Assembly (NCBI RefSeq): GCF_000016325.1
Contig: NC_009436.1
Coordinates: 3,348,001-3,412,000, forward strand
Direction: 5' to 3'
Length of the DNA stretch: 64,000 nt
Source of the DNA: Enterobacter sp. 638
Lineage (GTDB): Bacteria; Pseudomonadota; Gammaproteobacteria; Enterobacterales; Enterobacteriaceae
Shown here: positions 55,675-64,000 of the stretch, in pieces
Position numbering within the stretch: the first letter of the stretch is position 1
Layout of the letters: each line of letters opens with the position of its first letter
The notes under the pieces: model-generated
Database searches by the model: none
Told to the model about the DNA's origin: nothing
What the model saw: only the letters and a program-made list of their open reading frames with translations
Translations under genes and position numbers: made by a program

Positions 55675-57863
55675 AGCCAACCGATATTCCGCAAGATGAA
55701 AGTCTCTCCGAGGAGTCGCTGGAGCACTGGGCGCAGGCGTTCGGCTACGTCGCCAGCCGTTATCGCGTGGCCTGCTCCCCCGGTGCGCTGGTCGCGGGCG
55801 CGCCGTGGCTGAGAGGCAAACCGATGGTGCCCGCGCTCACACAGCTGGCTCGTGAAGCGGGACTGTCCTTTCAGCTGTTGACCGCCACGCAGCAATCCAT
55901 CAACAGTTGGCGATTGCCGGTGGTGGTGGAACTCAACGAAGGCAAAATCGGCGTGATTGAGCATTTTGACGGCGAAGACACGCTGGATATCTGCTTTGTC
56001 GACGCCACGCCGCAAAACAACCGCGTGTCGATGACCGCGCTCCTGCCCGCCATTCGTCACGTCGTCGCTTTGCGTCCGCTGGCGGCGCTGAAAGACAGCC
56101 GCGTCGATGCCTATATCTCGAAATACCGCCCGGACTGGCTTTACCGGCTGGTGATGCGCGATTTGCGTCCGTATACCTGGGTGATGCTGGCGGCGCTATT
56201 TATCAACATGTTATCGCTCTCCGGGATCCTGTTTTCGATGCAGGTGTATGACCGGGTGATCCCGGCGCAATCCTATCCGACGCTTTATGTGCTCACTATC
56301 GGGGTGCTGATCGCTACGCTGTTTGGCTTTGTGCTGCGCATGGTGCGTGGACACATTATGGACTTGCTCGGGAAACGCGCCGATCTGCGCGTATCGGATC
56401 GCGTGTTTGGCCACGCGCTGCGCCTGCGCAACAGCGCGATCCCCCGCTCCACCGGCAGCTTTATTTCGCAGCTTCGCGAGCTGGAGCAGATCCGCGAGAT
56501 GGTCACCTCGTCGACTATTTCGACGATCGTTGATTTGCCGTTCTTTTTCCTGTTCGTGATCGTGCTGGCGATCATCGCCCCGCAGCTGGCGTGGATCGCG
56601 CCGGTCGCCGCCGTGCTGATGGTGCTGCCCGGTTTACTGCTGCAAAAGAAACTGGCGGCGCTGGCAAAACAGTCGGCCCACGAATCGACGCTGCGCAACG
56701 CGGTGCTGGTCGAAAGCGTGCAGGGGCTGGAAGATATCAAGCTGATGCAGGCGGAAAACCGCTTTTTGCAACAGTGGAACAGCTATATCCAGATCACCGC
56801 AGAATCCGGGCTTAAAACCCGCGAACTGACGCAAAACCTAATTAGTTGGGGCATGACCATTCAAAGCCTGGTGTATGCGGGCGTGATTGTGGTTGGCGCG
56901 CCGATGGTGATTGAGGGCACGCTCACCACCGGTTCGGTGGTCGCCGCCTCGATGCTGGCCTCGCGAATGATTGCCCCGATGGCCACGCTGTGCGGCGTGC
57001 TGGCGCGCTGGCAACAGGTGAAAGCGGCGAAAGAAGGGCTGGACAGCATTATGCAGTTGCCGACGGAAAATCAGCGGGAAGAGACGCCGATCCGCCAGGA
57101 CGTGTTGCGCGGCCACTATCTGTTCGATCAGGCCCAGTTCCGCTATCACCCGGAAGATCCGCGTATGGCGCTGCGCATTAATCGTCTGGAGATCAAACCC
57201 GGCGAAAAAGTGGCGATCCTCGGGCGCAACGGCGCGGGTAAATCGACGCTGCTACAGGCTTTGGCGGGCGGAATGGATCTCGCGGGCGGCGAACTACGCC
57301 TCGATAATCTCAGCCTGCCGCACCTGGACGTGGCAGATGTGCGGCGCAACGTCGGCTTTATGACTCAAAACGCGCGCCTGTTTTACGGCACGCTGCGCGA
57401 AAACATCACGCTGGGCATGCCGCGTGCCACCGATGAAGAGATCTTCGCCGTGCTGGACATGTGCGGTGCGGCGAGCTTTGTGCAAAAACTGCCGAAGGGG
57501 CTGGATTATCCGATTATGGAAAACGGTGTTGGCCTGTCGGGCGGGCAGCGCCAGTCGATTTTACTGGCGCGTATGTTCCTGCGCGATCCCAATATCGTGC
57601 TGATGGACGAACCCACCGCATCGCTCGACGAACACACCGAGCGCGAATTTATCCAGCGCCTGAATGACTGGCTCGGCAACCGGACGCTGATTGTCGCGAC
57701 GCACCGCGTACCGGTGCTGGAACTGGTGGAGCGTGTGGTGGTGCTGAAAGACGGCATGCTGGTGATGGATGCGCCTAAAGCGCAGGCGCTGAGCAACAGC
57801 CGGATGCAACAGCAACAGCAGGCAACGGGACGGGAGTGGAAAAATGAAAATCAGTCAGCGTGA
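55671..57863 (+). CDS. bapC: Type I secretion ABC transporter (LapB/LssB-like)
   Basis: 730 aa. An N-terminal C39-like domain (about 1-130) that I judge non-catalytic, as in adhesin transporters; six TMs (about 155-430, for example WVMLAALFINMLSLSGILFS); and an ATPase with Walker A GRNGAGKST, signature LSGGQRQ, Walker B NIVLMDEP and ATHR. It exports the giant adhesin with bapB and bapD. Overlaps both neighbours. Confidence 0.93.
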   Translation: MKPTDIPQDESLSEESLEHWAQAFGYVASRYRVACSPGALVAGAPWLRGKPMVPALTQLAREAGLSFQLLTATQQSINSWRLPVVVELNEGKIGVIEHFDGEDTLDICFVDATPQNNRVSMTALLPAIRHVVALRPLAALKDSRVDAYISKYRPDWLYRLVMRDLRPYTWVMLAALFINMLSLSGILFSMQVYDRVIPAQSYPTLYVLTIGVLIATLFGFVLRMVRGHIMDLLGKRADLRVSDRVFGHALRLRNSAIPRSTGSFISQLRELEQIREMVTSSTISTIVDLPFFFLFVIVLAIIAPQLAWIAPVAAVLMVLPGLLLQKKLAALAKQSAHESTLRNAVLVESVQGLEDIKLMQAENRFLQQWNSYIQITAESGLKTRELTQNLISWGMTIQSLVYAGVIVVGAPMVIEGTLTTGSVVAASMLASRMIAPMATLCGVLARWQQVKAAKEGLDSIMQLPTENQREETPIRQDVLRGHYLFDQAQFRYHPEDPRMALRINRLEIKPGEKVAILGRNGAGKSTLLQALAGGMDLAGGELRLDNLSLPHLDVADVRRNVGFMTQNARLFYGTLRENITLGMPRATDEEIFAVLDMCGAASFVQKLPKGLDYPIMENGVGLSGGQRQSILLARMFLRDPNIVLMDEPTASLDEHTEREFIQRLNDWLGNRTLIVATHRVPVLELVERVVVLKDGMLVMDAPKAQALSNSRMQQQQQATGREWKNENQSA

Positions 57864-59043
57864 AGTCGCCGCGATGGACGATCTGGATAACGCGCTCGAT
57901 TCGGAAAGCGGCTACTCCGGCGCACGCAGTATTGTCATTTTTTCTCTGCTGCTGTTTATCGTCGTCGGCGTCTGGGCGTGGTACGGCATTCTGGATGAAG
58001 TGTCGACGGGCACGGGCAAAGTGATCCCCAGCTCGCGCGAGCAGGTATTGCAGTCGCTCGACGGGGGCATTCTGGCGGAGCTAACCGTCCACGAAGGCGA
58101 TCAGGTGCAGGCGGGGCAAGTGCTGGCGCGCCTCGATCCTACCCGTTCGGAATCCAACGTCGGTGAAAGTGCGGCCCGCTACCGGGCGTCGTTGGCGTCC
58201 AGCGTGCGCCTGACGGCGGAAGTAAGCGATCTGCCACTGGTGTTTCCTGCTTCGCTGCAAAAATGGCCGGATCTGATCGCCACTGAAACGCGGCTGTACA
58301 CGTCCCGCCGCGCGCAGTTAGAAGACACCCAGCGGGAATTGAAAGCCGCGCTGAGTCTGGCAAATAAAGAGCTGGATATTACGCAACGCCTGATCAAAAC
58401 CGGTGCCGCCAGCCGGGTGGAAGCCCTGCGTCTCCAGCGCCAAAAAAGCGATCTGGAGCTGAAGCTCACGGATGTGCGATCGCAATATTACGTGCAGGCA
58501 CGCGAAGCACTGTCGAAGGCCAATGCGGAAGTGGACATGGTGTCGGCGGTGCTGAAAGGCCGTGAAGATTCGGTGACGCGCCTGACCGTGCGATCCCCGG
58601 TGCGTGGGATCGTGAAAAACATCAAAGTCACGACCATTGGCGGCGTGATCCCCCCCAACGGCGAGCTGATGGAGATCGTGCCGGTGGACGATCATCTGCT
58701 GATCGAAACGCGCCTGTCGCCACGCGATATCGCTTTTATCCATCCTGCGCAAAAAGCGCTGGTGAAGGTAACCGCCTACGATTATGCGATCTACGGCGGT
58801 TTGCAGGGCGTGGTCGAAACCATTTCGCCGGACACCATCCAGGATGAGGCTAAGCCCGAAGTGTTCTACTACCGCGTGTTTATTCGCACCAACCAGGATT
58901 ATCTGGTCAACAAAGCGGGCAGGCATTTCTCGATTGTGCCGGGGATGATCGCGACGGTGGATATCAAAACCGGCGAGAAATCGGTGATGGATTATATGAT
59001 TAAACCGTTTAACCGCGCGAAAGAAGCGATGCGAGAACGCTGA
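57844..59043 (+). CDS. bapD: HlyD-family periplasmic adaptor of the Bap secretion system
   Basis: 399 aa. One N-terminal TM (SIVIFSLLLFIVVGVWAWYG), a biotinyl-lipoyl half (LDGGILAELTVHEGDQVQAGQ), coiled-coil hairpin (about 150-240), second half (LTVRSPVRGIVKNIKV) and a beta-barrel. Links the ABC transporter to the outer-membrane channel. Start lies 20 bases before the bapC stop, with GGGAGTG upstream. Confidence 0.93.
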   Translation: MKISQREVAAMDDLDNALDSESGYSGARSIVIFSLLLFIVVGVWAWYGILDEVSTGTGKVIPSSREQVLQSLDGGILAELTVHEGDQVQAGQVLARLDPTRSESNVGESAARYRASLASSVRLTAEVSDLPLVFPASLQKWPDLIATETRLYTSRRAQLEDTQRELKAALSLANKELDITQRLIKTGAASRVEALRLQRQKSDLELKLTDVRSQYYVQAREALSKANAEVDMVSAVLKGREDSVTRLTVRSPVRGIVKNIKVTTIGGVIPPNGELMEIVPVDDHLLIETRLSPRDIAFIHPAQKALVKVTAYDYAIYGGLQGVVETISPDTIQDEAKPEVFYYRVFIRTNQDYLVNKAGRHFSIVPGMIATVDIKTGEKSVMDYMIKPFNRAKEAMRER

Positions 59044-59275
59044 GGGTTTTGCCCATACGCTTATTACTATGAGCCCGGCAAATGAAGTCAAAACAACGAC
59101 ACTTTGGCAGACTACGGGCACACCCACTATGCCCGACGAGTGATTGCAGGATGAGAATTTCAAGACGATGGCTGAAATTCTGGCAAAAAGAAAATCTCAG
59201 CAACAGGACATCGCCTGACTTTTCACTTCGTGCAGTGCGATAAAATACGCCAAACATTTTTAACAGGGAGTTTGT

Positions 59276-59701
59276 ATGCGTCAGCGCACTATCGTCTGTC
59301 CGATTATCCAGAATAACGGTGCCTATCTGCTGTGCAAAATGGCGTCCGACCGTGGCGTGTTTCCCGGCCAGTGGGCACTTTCGGGTGGCGGCATGGAGCC
59401 CGGCGAAACCATGGAAGAAGCGTTGCGACGTGAAATCCGCGAGGAGCTGGGCGAGCGGCTTGAGATTACCGCCGTCAAACCGTGGGCATTTCGCGATGAC
59501 ATCCGCGTCAAAACCTACGCAGACGGCACCACGGAACAGATTTACATGATCTACCTGATTTTCGATTGCCTCAGCGCCAACCGCGACGTGACGTTCAACG
59601 AAGAGTTTCAGGACATCGCGTGGGTTACCCGTGAATCACTGAACACGCTGGATTTGAATGAGGCGACGCGCCTCACGTTTACGCAGAAAGGCTTGCTATA
59701 A
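59276..59701 (+). CDS. nudI: Nucleoside triphosphatase NudI
   Basis: 141 aa Nudix hydrolase; the E. coli enzyme prefers pyrimidine dNTPs. Nudix box G-x5-E-x7-REUxEExGU as [20 protein letters not shown] then [23 protein letters not shown] start, with AGGGAG upstream. Length equal to E. coli. The 230 bases before it (59044-59275) hold no gene that I can see. Confidence 0.92.
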   Translation: MRQRTIVCPIIQNNGAYLLCKMASDRGVFPGQWALSGGGMEPGETMEEALRREIREELGERLEITAVKPWAFRDDIRVKTYADGTTEQIYMIYLIFDCLSANRDVTFNEEFQDIAWVTRESLNTLDLNEATRLTFTQKGLL

Positions 59702-59723
59702 CACGCCGCTGACTTGGCTTAAA

Positions 59724-60239
59724 TCACCCCGCCTGTTGCGGCGCACCGGAAAAGTAGACGCTCAGGTAGCGGGTGAACTTGCCTAAAAACACGCCCGCAA
59801 ACACGCCGCCGGAGATAATGGCGAATGCGCTCATACCGGTCTGTTGCAGCGTCCCCGGGGACATCGCCGTCATCACGCCCAGAACGTATTTCACCAGAAA
59901 CGCCAGCATCATAAATGGCAGCGCCGAATAGTCGGCCTGACGATGAATGCTGCGGGGCGCTGCTGCGCGCGTGGCCGAAACGTGCTTAACCAGCACAAAG
60001 CCCAGCGCTGCGCCAGCAAGAATCCCGGCAATCCACAACGCGAACGTACTGAGGGTCAACTGGCGATGCACCACCAGATCGTAAATATCCCAGAAAAGGA
60101 AAATCGCCGGGATGATGGCGAGTTTTTCGAGCGTCACGGTTGCGGGTTGACGGGCTTTGATGCCGCGGCTTACCAGAAAGACAAATAAAACCCATACCCA
60201 GACGGGTGTGTGGATCACAATTTGAGAGAGCGTTTCCAT
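59724..60239 (-). CDS. DUF6622-like inner-membrane protein
   Basis: 171 aa from METLSQIVIHTPVWVWVLFV (60239); the frame opens further upstream. Five or six TM helices (VLFVFLVSRGI, FALWIAGILAGAALGFVLV, ALPFMMLAFLVKYVLGVM, AFAIISGGVFAGVFLG). Resembles DUF6622 proteins from memory. Function unknown. Confidence 0.75.
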   Translation of the reverse strand: METLSQIVIHTPVWVWVLFVFLVSRGIKARQPATVTLEKLAIIPAIFLFWDIYDLVVHRQLTLSTFALWIAGILAGAALGFVLVKHVSATRAAAPRSIHRQADYSALPFMMLAFLVKYVLGVMTAMSPGTLQQTGMSAFAIISGGVFAGVFLGKFTRYLSVYFSGAPQQAG

Positions 60240-60323
60240 CATAGGTTTTACCGTCGTTGCGTCGATACACCCGGTCATTATTACGCATAATGGCAAGGAC
60301 GCCATCATGCGTAGGCATTGGCA

Positions 60324-61544
60324 TTACAACGAAATTTTCAGGCGTCTCACCGCTTCCTTCAGTTGCTCTTCCGTCGCCGTCACAAACGACATACGCAGCG
60401 TGGAATGATCCGGTTCGCTGCAATAGAAGAACTCACCCGGAACATATACGACGCCGTTACTGAGCGTTTTTTCAAGCCAGGCGGTGGTGTTAATCCCGTT
60501 GTTCATTTTGGCCCACAGGAACATCCCGCCCTTCGGTTTGTGGAACGTCATAATATCGCCCAGCTCAGCTTCCAGCTCCTGAGAGAACGTTTGATATTTC
60601 TGACGGTACACTTCGCGGATCATCTTAATCTGCGCAGGCAAACGGCCGGTTTTGAGATATTCGCTGGTCATCAACTGCGACAGCGTGCTGGTGTGCAGAT
60701 CGGTGGTTTGCTTCAGGTTGACGACAGCCCTTTTCAGCCACTCCGGAACAATCACCCAGCCCACACGGGTGCCCGGCGACAGGATCTTGGAGAAGGTAGA
60801 GGTGTAAACGACATTTTGCTCGTTACCGATGGCTTTGGCGTGCGCCATCAGTGGGCGGAAAACGTCGTCGGTATAATTAATTTCGCTGTAGGGATCGTCT
60901 TCGATAATGACGAAATCATAACGCTTAGAAAGCTCCACCAGCTGTTTCCGGCGGCTTTCAGAAAGCGTGACACCACCAGGGTTACCGAACGTTGGAACGA
61001 TATAAACCGCTTTGATAGTTTTATTCGCTACCAGCGCCTCAAGTTCGTCGACTTTCATTCCGTCGCCATCGGTTCCGACCGATTCAATATTCGCCTGCGC
61101 CAGGCTAAAGACCTGCAACGCGGCCAAATACGTTGGGCGTTCGACCACAACGGTATCACCAGGATTGATTAACGCGCGCGCCAGAATATCCAGAGACTGC
61201 TGTGACCCGGAGGTCACCACCACATCATCGGCCTTGCACTGAATACCGCGCTCGGCAGAAATCTGCTGAATGGCCTCACGTAATTCCGGGAAACCTTCAC
61301 TCAAACCGTACTGAAACGCTTCGCCAAAATGCTGAGAAAGCACGGCCTCGGACGCCATTGTTAACCCTTCATGATCAAAGAGTTCAGGGTTTGGGATCCC
61401 CCCGCCAAGTGAGATGACGCCGGGCATCTTACTGTGCTTTAAGAGTTCACGAATGGCGGAGGACTGCAGAGCCTGGACGCTGGTGGCGAGCTTATGAGTT
61501 GTCACGCTATTAATACCTGTATTATCTGTTTTTATGATGGTCAC
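60324..61544 (-). CDS. PLP-dependent aminotransferase (class I/II, KAT II/AAD-like)
   Basis: 406 aa fold-type I enzyme. VISLGGGIPNPELFD, LRQ-type YGLSEGFPELREAI, PTYLAALQVF, DDPYSEINY (PLP Asp region is IIEDDPY) and the Schiff-base Lys in STFSKILSPGTRVGW. The N-terminal HTH domain of MocR proteins is absent. Relatives act on 2-aminoadipate, aromatic amino acids or kynurenine; substrate not fixed by sequence. Confidence 0.87.
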   Translation of the reverse strand: MTIIKTDNTGINSVTTHKLATSVQALQSSAIRELLKHSKMPGVISLGGGIPNPELFDHEGLTMASEAVLSQHFGEAFQYGLSEGFPELREAIQQISAERGIQCKADDVVVTSGSQQSLDILARALINPGDTVVVERPTYLAALQVFSLAQANIESVGTDGDGMKVDELEALVANKTIKAVYIVPTFGNPGGVTLSESRRKQLVELSKRYDFVIIEDDPYSEINYTDDVFRPLMAHAKAIGNEQNVVYTSTFSKILSPGTRVGWVIVPEWLKRAVVNLKQTTDLHTSTLSQLMTSEYLKTGRLPAQIKMIREVYRQKYQTFSQELEAELGDIMTFHKPKGGMFLWAKMNNGINTTAWLEKTLSNGVVYVPGEFFYCSEPDHSTLRMSFVTATEEQLKEAVRRLKISL

Positions 61545-62101
61545 AACTTAGTAACACATGTTTTGCGCTTTGATAATCATTTTTGTGCCTGTCCGCATGA
61601 AAGGTATCACGCTGACGGTCTCCTGAGCGTGAGGGGGTGAGCACAAAGAAATAGAGGCAGAATCCCTGATCCGATATATTATGTAGCAAACAGCCTGTAT
61701 TTAATTAATGAATATCAATAGTCAGAATATCATAACCATTATTAATAAACGCACATCGGCCTATTCCAGAGCATGATAACGCCCATTCTTATACCACTCA
61801 TAAAATATATCAACCCCACGACAAAATCTGTATTTTAAATACCACCACCTAATTTAAGATTTATCTTACAAGCGGAATAACCCAGGGTATTCTATGCCGT
61901 AAAATCTTTTGTAAAACGTTGTAAAGCCCCCCGTCACGCCTGGTATCCCATCCTGATTCGAAGCGGCACAGACTTATCCCACCGCCATCAGTCCAACTTC
62001 TCTTAATAACTATCAACTTATAGCCTTAATATTCCACCAGCAAGCGAAGCGATATATTCTGCATTCATTAAAATCGTCCAAATAATTAAGAACCACACCG
62101 T
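61545..62101. other. AT-rich intergenic region
   Basis: About 560 AT-rich bases between the aminotransferase and the yciG promoter. I see no gene, repeat or clear structure; the aminotransferase promoter should be near 61550-61620. Confidence 0.4.
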
Positions 62102-62129
62102 TTGACACCTTTAAAATAGCGGCTAAGTT
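62102..62129 (+). promoter_or_regulatory. Candidate yciG promoter, sigmaS-like
   Basis: TTGACA (62102-62107), 16 bp, CTAAGTT (62123-62129). The C at -13 before TAAGTT favours sigmaS. It is 75 bases upstream of yciG, which belongs to the RpoS regulon in E. coli and Salmonella. Confidence 0.55.
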
Positions 62130-62203
62130 TAAGTACTGAACGACAACGGATACGGCTTTATGACGTATCTTCCTGACATAAATGCACCAAGAGGGTTGAT
62201 ATT

Positions 62204-62389
62204 ATGGCAGAGCATCGTGGTGGTTCCGGTAATTTCGCTGAAGACCGTGAAAAAGCATCGGACGCAGGGAAAAAAGGAGGTCAGCAAAGCGGTGGGAACT
62301 TTAAGAACGATCCGCAACGTGCCTCCGAAGCCGGTAAGAAAGGCGGTCAGAACAGTCACGGCGGTGGCCGTAAATCTGACAAGTCCTAA
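62204..62389 (+). CDS. yciG: KGG-repeat stress protein YciG
   Basis: 61 aa, hydrophilic, with the KGG motif repeated: MAEHRGGSGNFAEDREKASD start, then DAGKKGGQQSGGNFKNDPQ and EAGKKGGQNS. Con-10/stress-induced KGG family. First gene of yciGFE-katN, expected to be RpoS-dependent. RBS AGAGGG. Confidence 0.92.
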   Translation: MAEHRGGSGNFAEDREKASDAGKKGGQQSGGNFKNDPQRASEAGKKGGQNSHGGGRKSDKS

Positions 62390-62430
62390 GCTTTATATTT
62401 CTTAAATTTGTCATGACTTTAAAGAGCACT

Positions 62431-62457
62431 CTGCGAGTCTGCGGACTCGCAGTATTT
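62431..62457 (+). terminator. Hairpin between yciG and yciF
   Basis: Perfect stem CTGCGAGTC / GACTCGCAG with loop TGCG, followed by TATTTT. The weak T-run suggests partial termination, so yciG may be made in excess. Confidence 0.7.
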
Positions 62458-62480
62458 TGCTGTGTAAGTGAGGAAACCCT

Positions 62481-62975
62481 ATGAATATGAAAACGCTGCA
62501 AGATGTCTTTATTCACCTGCTATCAGATACGTATAGCGCAGAGAAACAGCTTACGCGTGGTTTGGCTAAATTAGCCCGTGAAGCCTCAAGCGAAAAATTA
62601 AGCGCTGCGTTTAAAGCTCACCTTGAAGAGACGCAAGGACAAATTGAACGTATCGATCAGATAGTAGAGCAGGAACCAAATCTAAAAATTAAACGCATGA
62701 AGTGTGTGGCGATGGAAGGCTTAATTGAAGAAGCCAACGAAGTTATCGAAAGCACTGAAAAGAATGAAGTTCGGGACACCGCATTAATTGCTGCAGCGCA
62801 AAAAGTCGAACACTACGAAATTGCCAGTTACGGCACTCTCGCGACTCTGGCGGAGCAATTGGGCTATAAAAAAGCCGTGAAATTGTTAACCGAAACGCTG
62901 GAAGAAGAAAAATCTACTGACCTGAAATTAACCGATTTAGCCGTTGGCAATATCAATCAAAAAGCCCAGGCATAA
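62481..62975 (+). CDS. yciF: Ferritin-like protein YciF (DUF892)
   Basis: 164 aa four-helix protein of the DUF892 family. LSDTYSAEKQLTRGLAKLAR and EHYEIASYGTLATLAEQLGY contain the carboxylate/His ligands typical of diiron ferritin-like sites. Related to stress from osmolarity and bile in Salmonella. RBS AGGAAA. Second gene of the operon. Confidence 0.92.
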   Translation: MNMKTLQDVFIHLLSDTYSAEKQLTRGLAKLAREASSEKLSAAFKAHLEETQGQIERIDQIVEQEPNLKIKRMKCVAMEGLIEEANEVIESTEKNEVRDTALIAAAQKVEHYEIASYGTLATLAEQLGYKKAVKLLTETLEEEKSTDLKLTDLAVGNINQKAQA

Positions 62976-63000
62976 TTCGACATAACAGAGGACGATAATA

Positions 63001-63507
63001 ATGAATCACGTAGAACACTACCATGACTGGCTACGCGATGCCCATGCAATGGAAAAGCAAGCCGAATCCATGCTGGAGTCGATGGTCAGCCGTATCGATA
63101 ATTATCCTGACGTGCGCGCCCGCATTGAACAACACGTTAGCGAGACAAAACGTCAAATCACCGTGCTGGAAGAGATCCTGGATCGAAATGATATTTCCCG
63201 TTCGGTGATAAAAGACTCCATGAGCAAAATGGCCGCGCTGGGGCAGTCTATCGGCGGTATGTTCCCGTCCGATGAGATCGTCAAAGGCTCGATCAGCGGG
63301 TACGTTTTTGAGCAGTTCGAAATTGCCTGTTATACCACGCTGCTGGCGGCGGCAAAAAGGGCGGGAGATACCGCCTCGATCCCGGCGATTGAATCAATTC
63401 TTGCCGAAGAACAGGCGATGGCTGACTGGCTGATTCAGCATATCCCAACGACGACAGAACAATTTCTGCTGCGTTCAGACGCGAAAGGCGTCGAAGCTAA
63501 AAAATAA
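63001..63507 (+). CDS. yciE: Ferritin-like protein YciE (DUF892)
   Basis: 168 aa, E. coli length, paralogue of YciF. WLRDAHAMEKQAESMLESMV, IEQHVSETKRQITVLEE and EQFEIACYTTLLAAAKRAGD carry the ferritin-like ligands. Preceded by AGAGGA, 25 bases after yciF. Confidence 0.92.
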   Translation: MNHVEHYHDWLRDAHAMEKQAESMLESMVSRIDNYPDVRARIEQHVSETKRQITVLEEILDRNDISRSVIKDSMSKMAALGQSIGGMFPSDEIVKGSISGYVFEQFEIACYTTLLAAAKRAGDTASIPAIESILAEEQAMADWLIQHIPTTTEQFLLRSDAKGVEAKK

Positions 63508-63524
63508 TTGCGGGAGGCAGAAGC

Positions 63525-64000
63525 ATGTTCAGACACGTCAAACAATTACAGTATACCGTTCGCGTTGCCGAGCCGAATCCAGGCCTGGCTAATCTTCTGC
63601 TTGAGCAATTTGGCGGCCCTCAGGGTGAGCTGGCAGCCGCGTGCCGTTACTTTACCCAAGGGTTAGGCGATGACGATCCGGGCCGCAAAGATTTGCTGCT
63701 GGATATCGCCACGGAAGAGTTAAGCCACCTGGAAATTATCGGTACGCTGGTTGGCATGCTGAATAAAGGAGCCAAAGGCGAGCTGGCAGAAGGGACTGAA
63801 ACTGAGGCCGAGCTGTATCGTTCGCTGACGGCAAACGGTAACGACAGCCACATTACCTCTCTGCTTTATGGTGGTGGGCCAGCACTCACCAACTCAGCGG
63901 GTGTGCCATGGACTGCCGCCTACGTCGATACCATCGGTGAACCGACGGCGGATTTGCGCTCCAATATTGCCGCGGAAGCCCGCGCCAAAATCATCTACGA
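63525..64000 (+). CDS. katN: Manganese catalase KatN (3' end outside the window)
   Basis: First 158 codons of a non-heme dimanganese catalase, which splits hydrogen peroxide. MFRHVKQLQYTVRVAEPNPG start, QFGGPQGELAAACRY (Glu ligand), ATEELSHLEIIGTLV (Glu-x2-His ligands) and WTAAYVDTIGEPTADLRSNI. GGGAGG lies 8 bases upstream. The yciGFE-katN order is as in Salmonella. Truncated only by the window. Confidence 0.93.
   Translation, partial: MFRHVKQLQYTVRVAEPNPGLANLLLEQFGGPQGELAAACRYFTQGLGDDDPGRKDLLLDIATEELSHLEIIGTLVGMLNKGAKGELAEGTETEAELYRSLTANGNDSHITSLLYGGGPALTNSAGVPWTAAYVDTIGEPTADLRSNIAAEARAKIIY

Noticed and set aside
60318..61172. 284-aa plus-strand frame opposite the aminotransferase
   Set aside because: Antisense shadow of a clear PLP enzyme; no RBS.

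Overview
The window is a chromosome segment from an enterobacterium (Enterobacteriaceae). The backbone order rrn promoter-clpB-pgeF-rluD-bamD-raiA-pheL-pheA-tyrA-aroF-yfiL-yfiR-dgcN-yfiB-rplS-trmD-rimM-rpsP-ffh-ypjD-yfjD-grpE-nadK-recN-bamE-rnfH-ratA-smpB-ssrA is that of E. coli/Salmonella, with protein lengths mostly identical to E. coli. A few extra genes (an SMP-30-like gene between pheA and tyrA, a PepSY/DUF2946 pair after yfiB, a bap adhesin locus, katN) point to a relative such as Enterobacter, Lelliottia or Citrobacter rather than E. coli. The sequence alone does not let me name the species.

Region by region. 1-27.2 kb is housekeeping backbone: protein quality control (clpB, grpE with sigma32 promoters), outer-membrane assembly lipoproteins (bamD, bamE), ribosome functions (rluD, raiA, rpsP-rimM-trmD-rplS, smpB-ssrA), aromatic amino-acid synthesis (pheL attenuator-pheA, aroF-tyrA under a TyrR box), the YfiR-DgcN-YfiB cyclic-di-GMP module and SOS-controlled recN.

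27.1-38.2 kb is a complete-looking P4-type phage satellite inserted at the 3' end of ssrA. Its order is int, an OLD-family ATPase/TOPRIM nuclease in the variable slot, cos, psu-delta-sid (minus strand, with an Ogr/Delta dyad upstream), ori1-type iterons, vis, the CI RNA immunity region, kil, an epsilon-position gene, cnr, alpha, an unknown gene, the crr replication repeats, a PD-(D/E)XK-like gene and the degraded right att site. The element carries its own ssrA 3' end and terminator, and the displaced host terminator copy lies at the right junction. The OLD protein and the PD-(D/E)XK-like protein are the best candidates here for phage-defence cargo.

38.7-43.6 kb is accessory chromosome: a RIO-like kinase, two small envelope proteins (one with 11-residue LEA-like repeats), a YceI-like protein, and a TPR protein-ECF sigma-anti-sigma operon whose sigma gene seems to be out of frame at its 5' end.

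43.6-59.0 kb is a biofilm adhesin locus: a 3523-residue BapA-like protein with about 25 Ig-like repeats, followed by its dedicated type I secretion system (TolC-like, ABC transporter, HlyD-like). 59.3-64 kb holds nudI, a membrane protein, a PLP aminotransferase, and a stationary-phase stress operon yciG-yciF-yciE-katN, with katN cut off by the window end.
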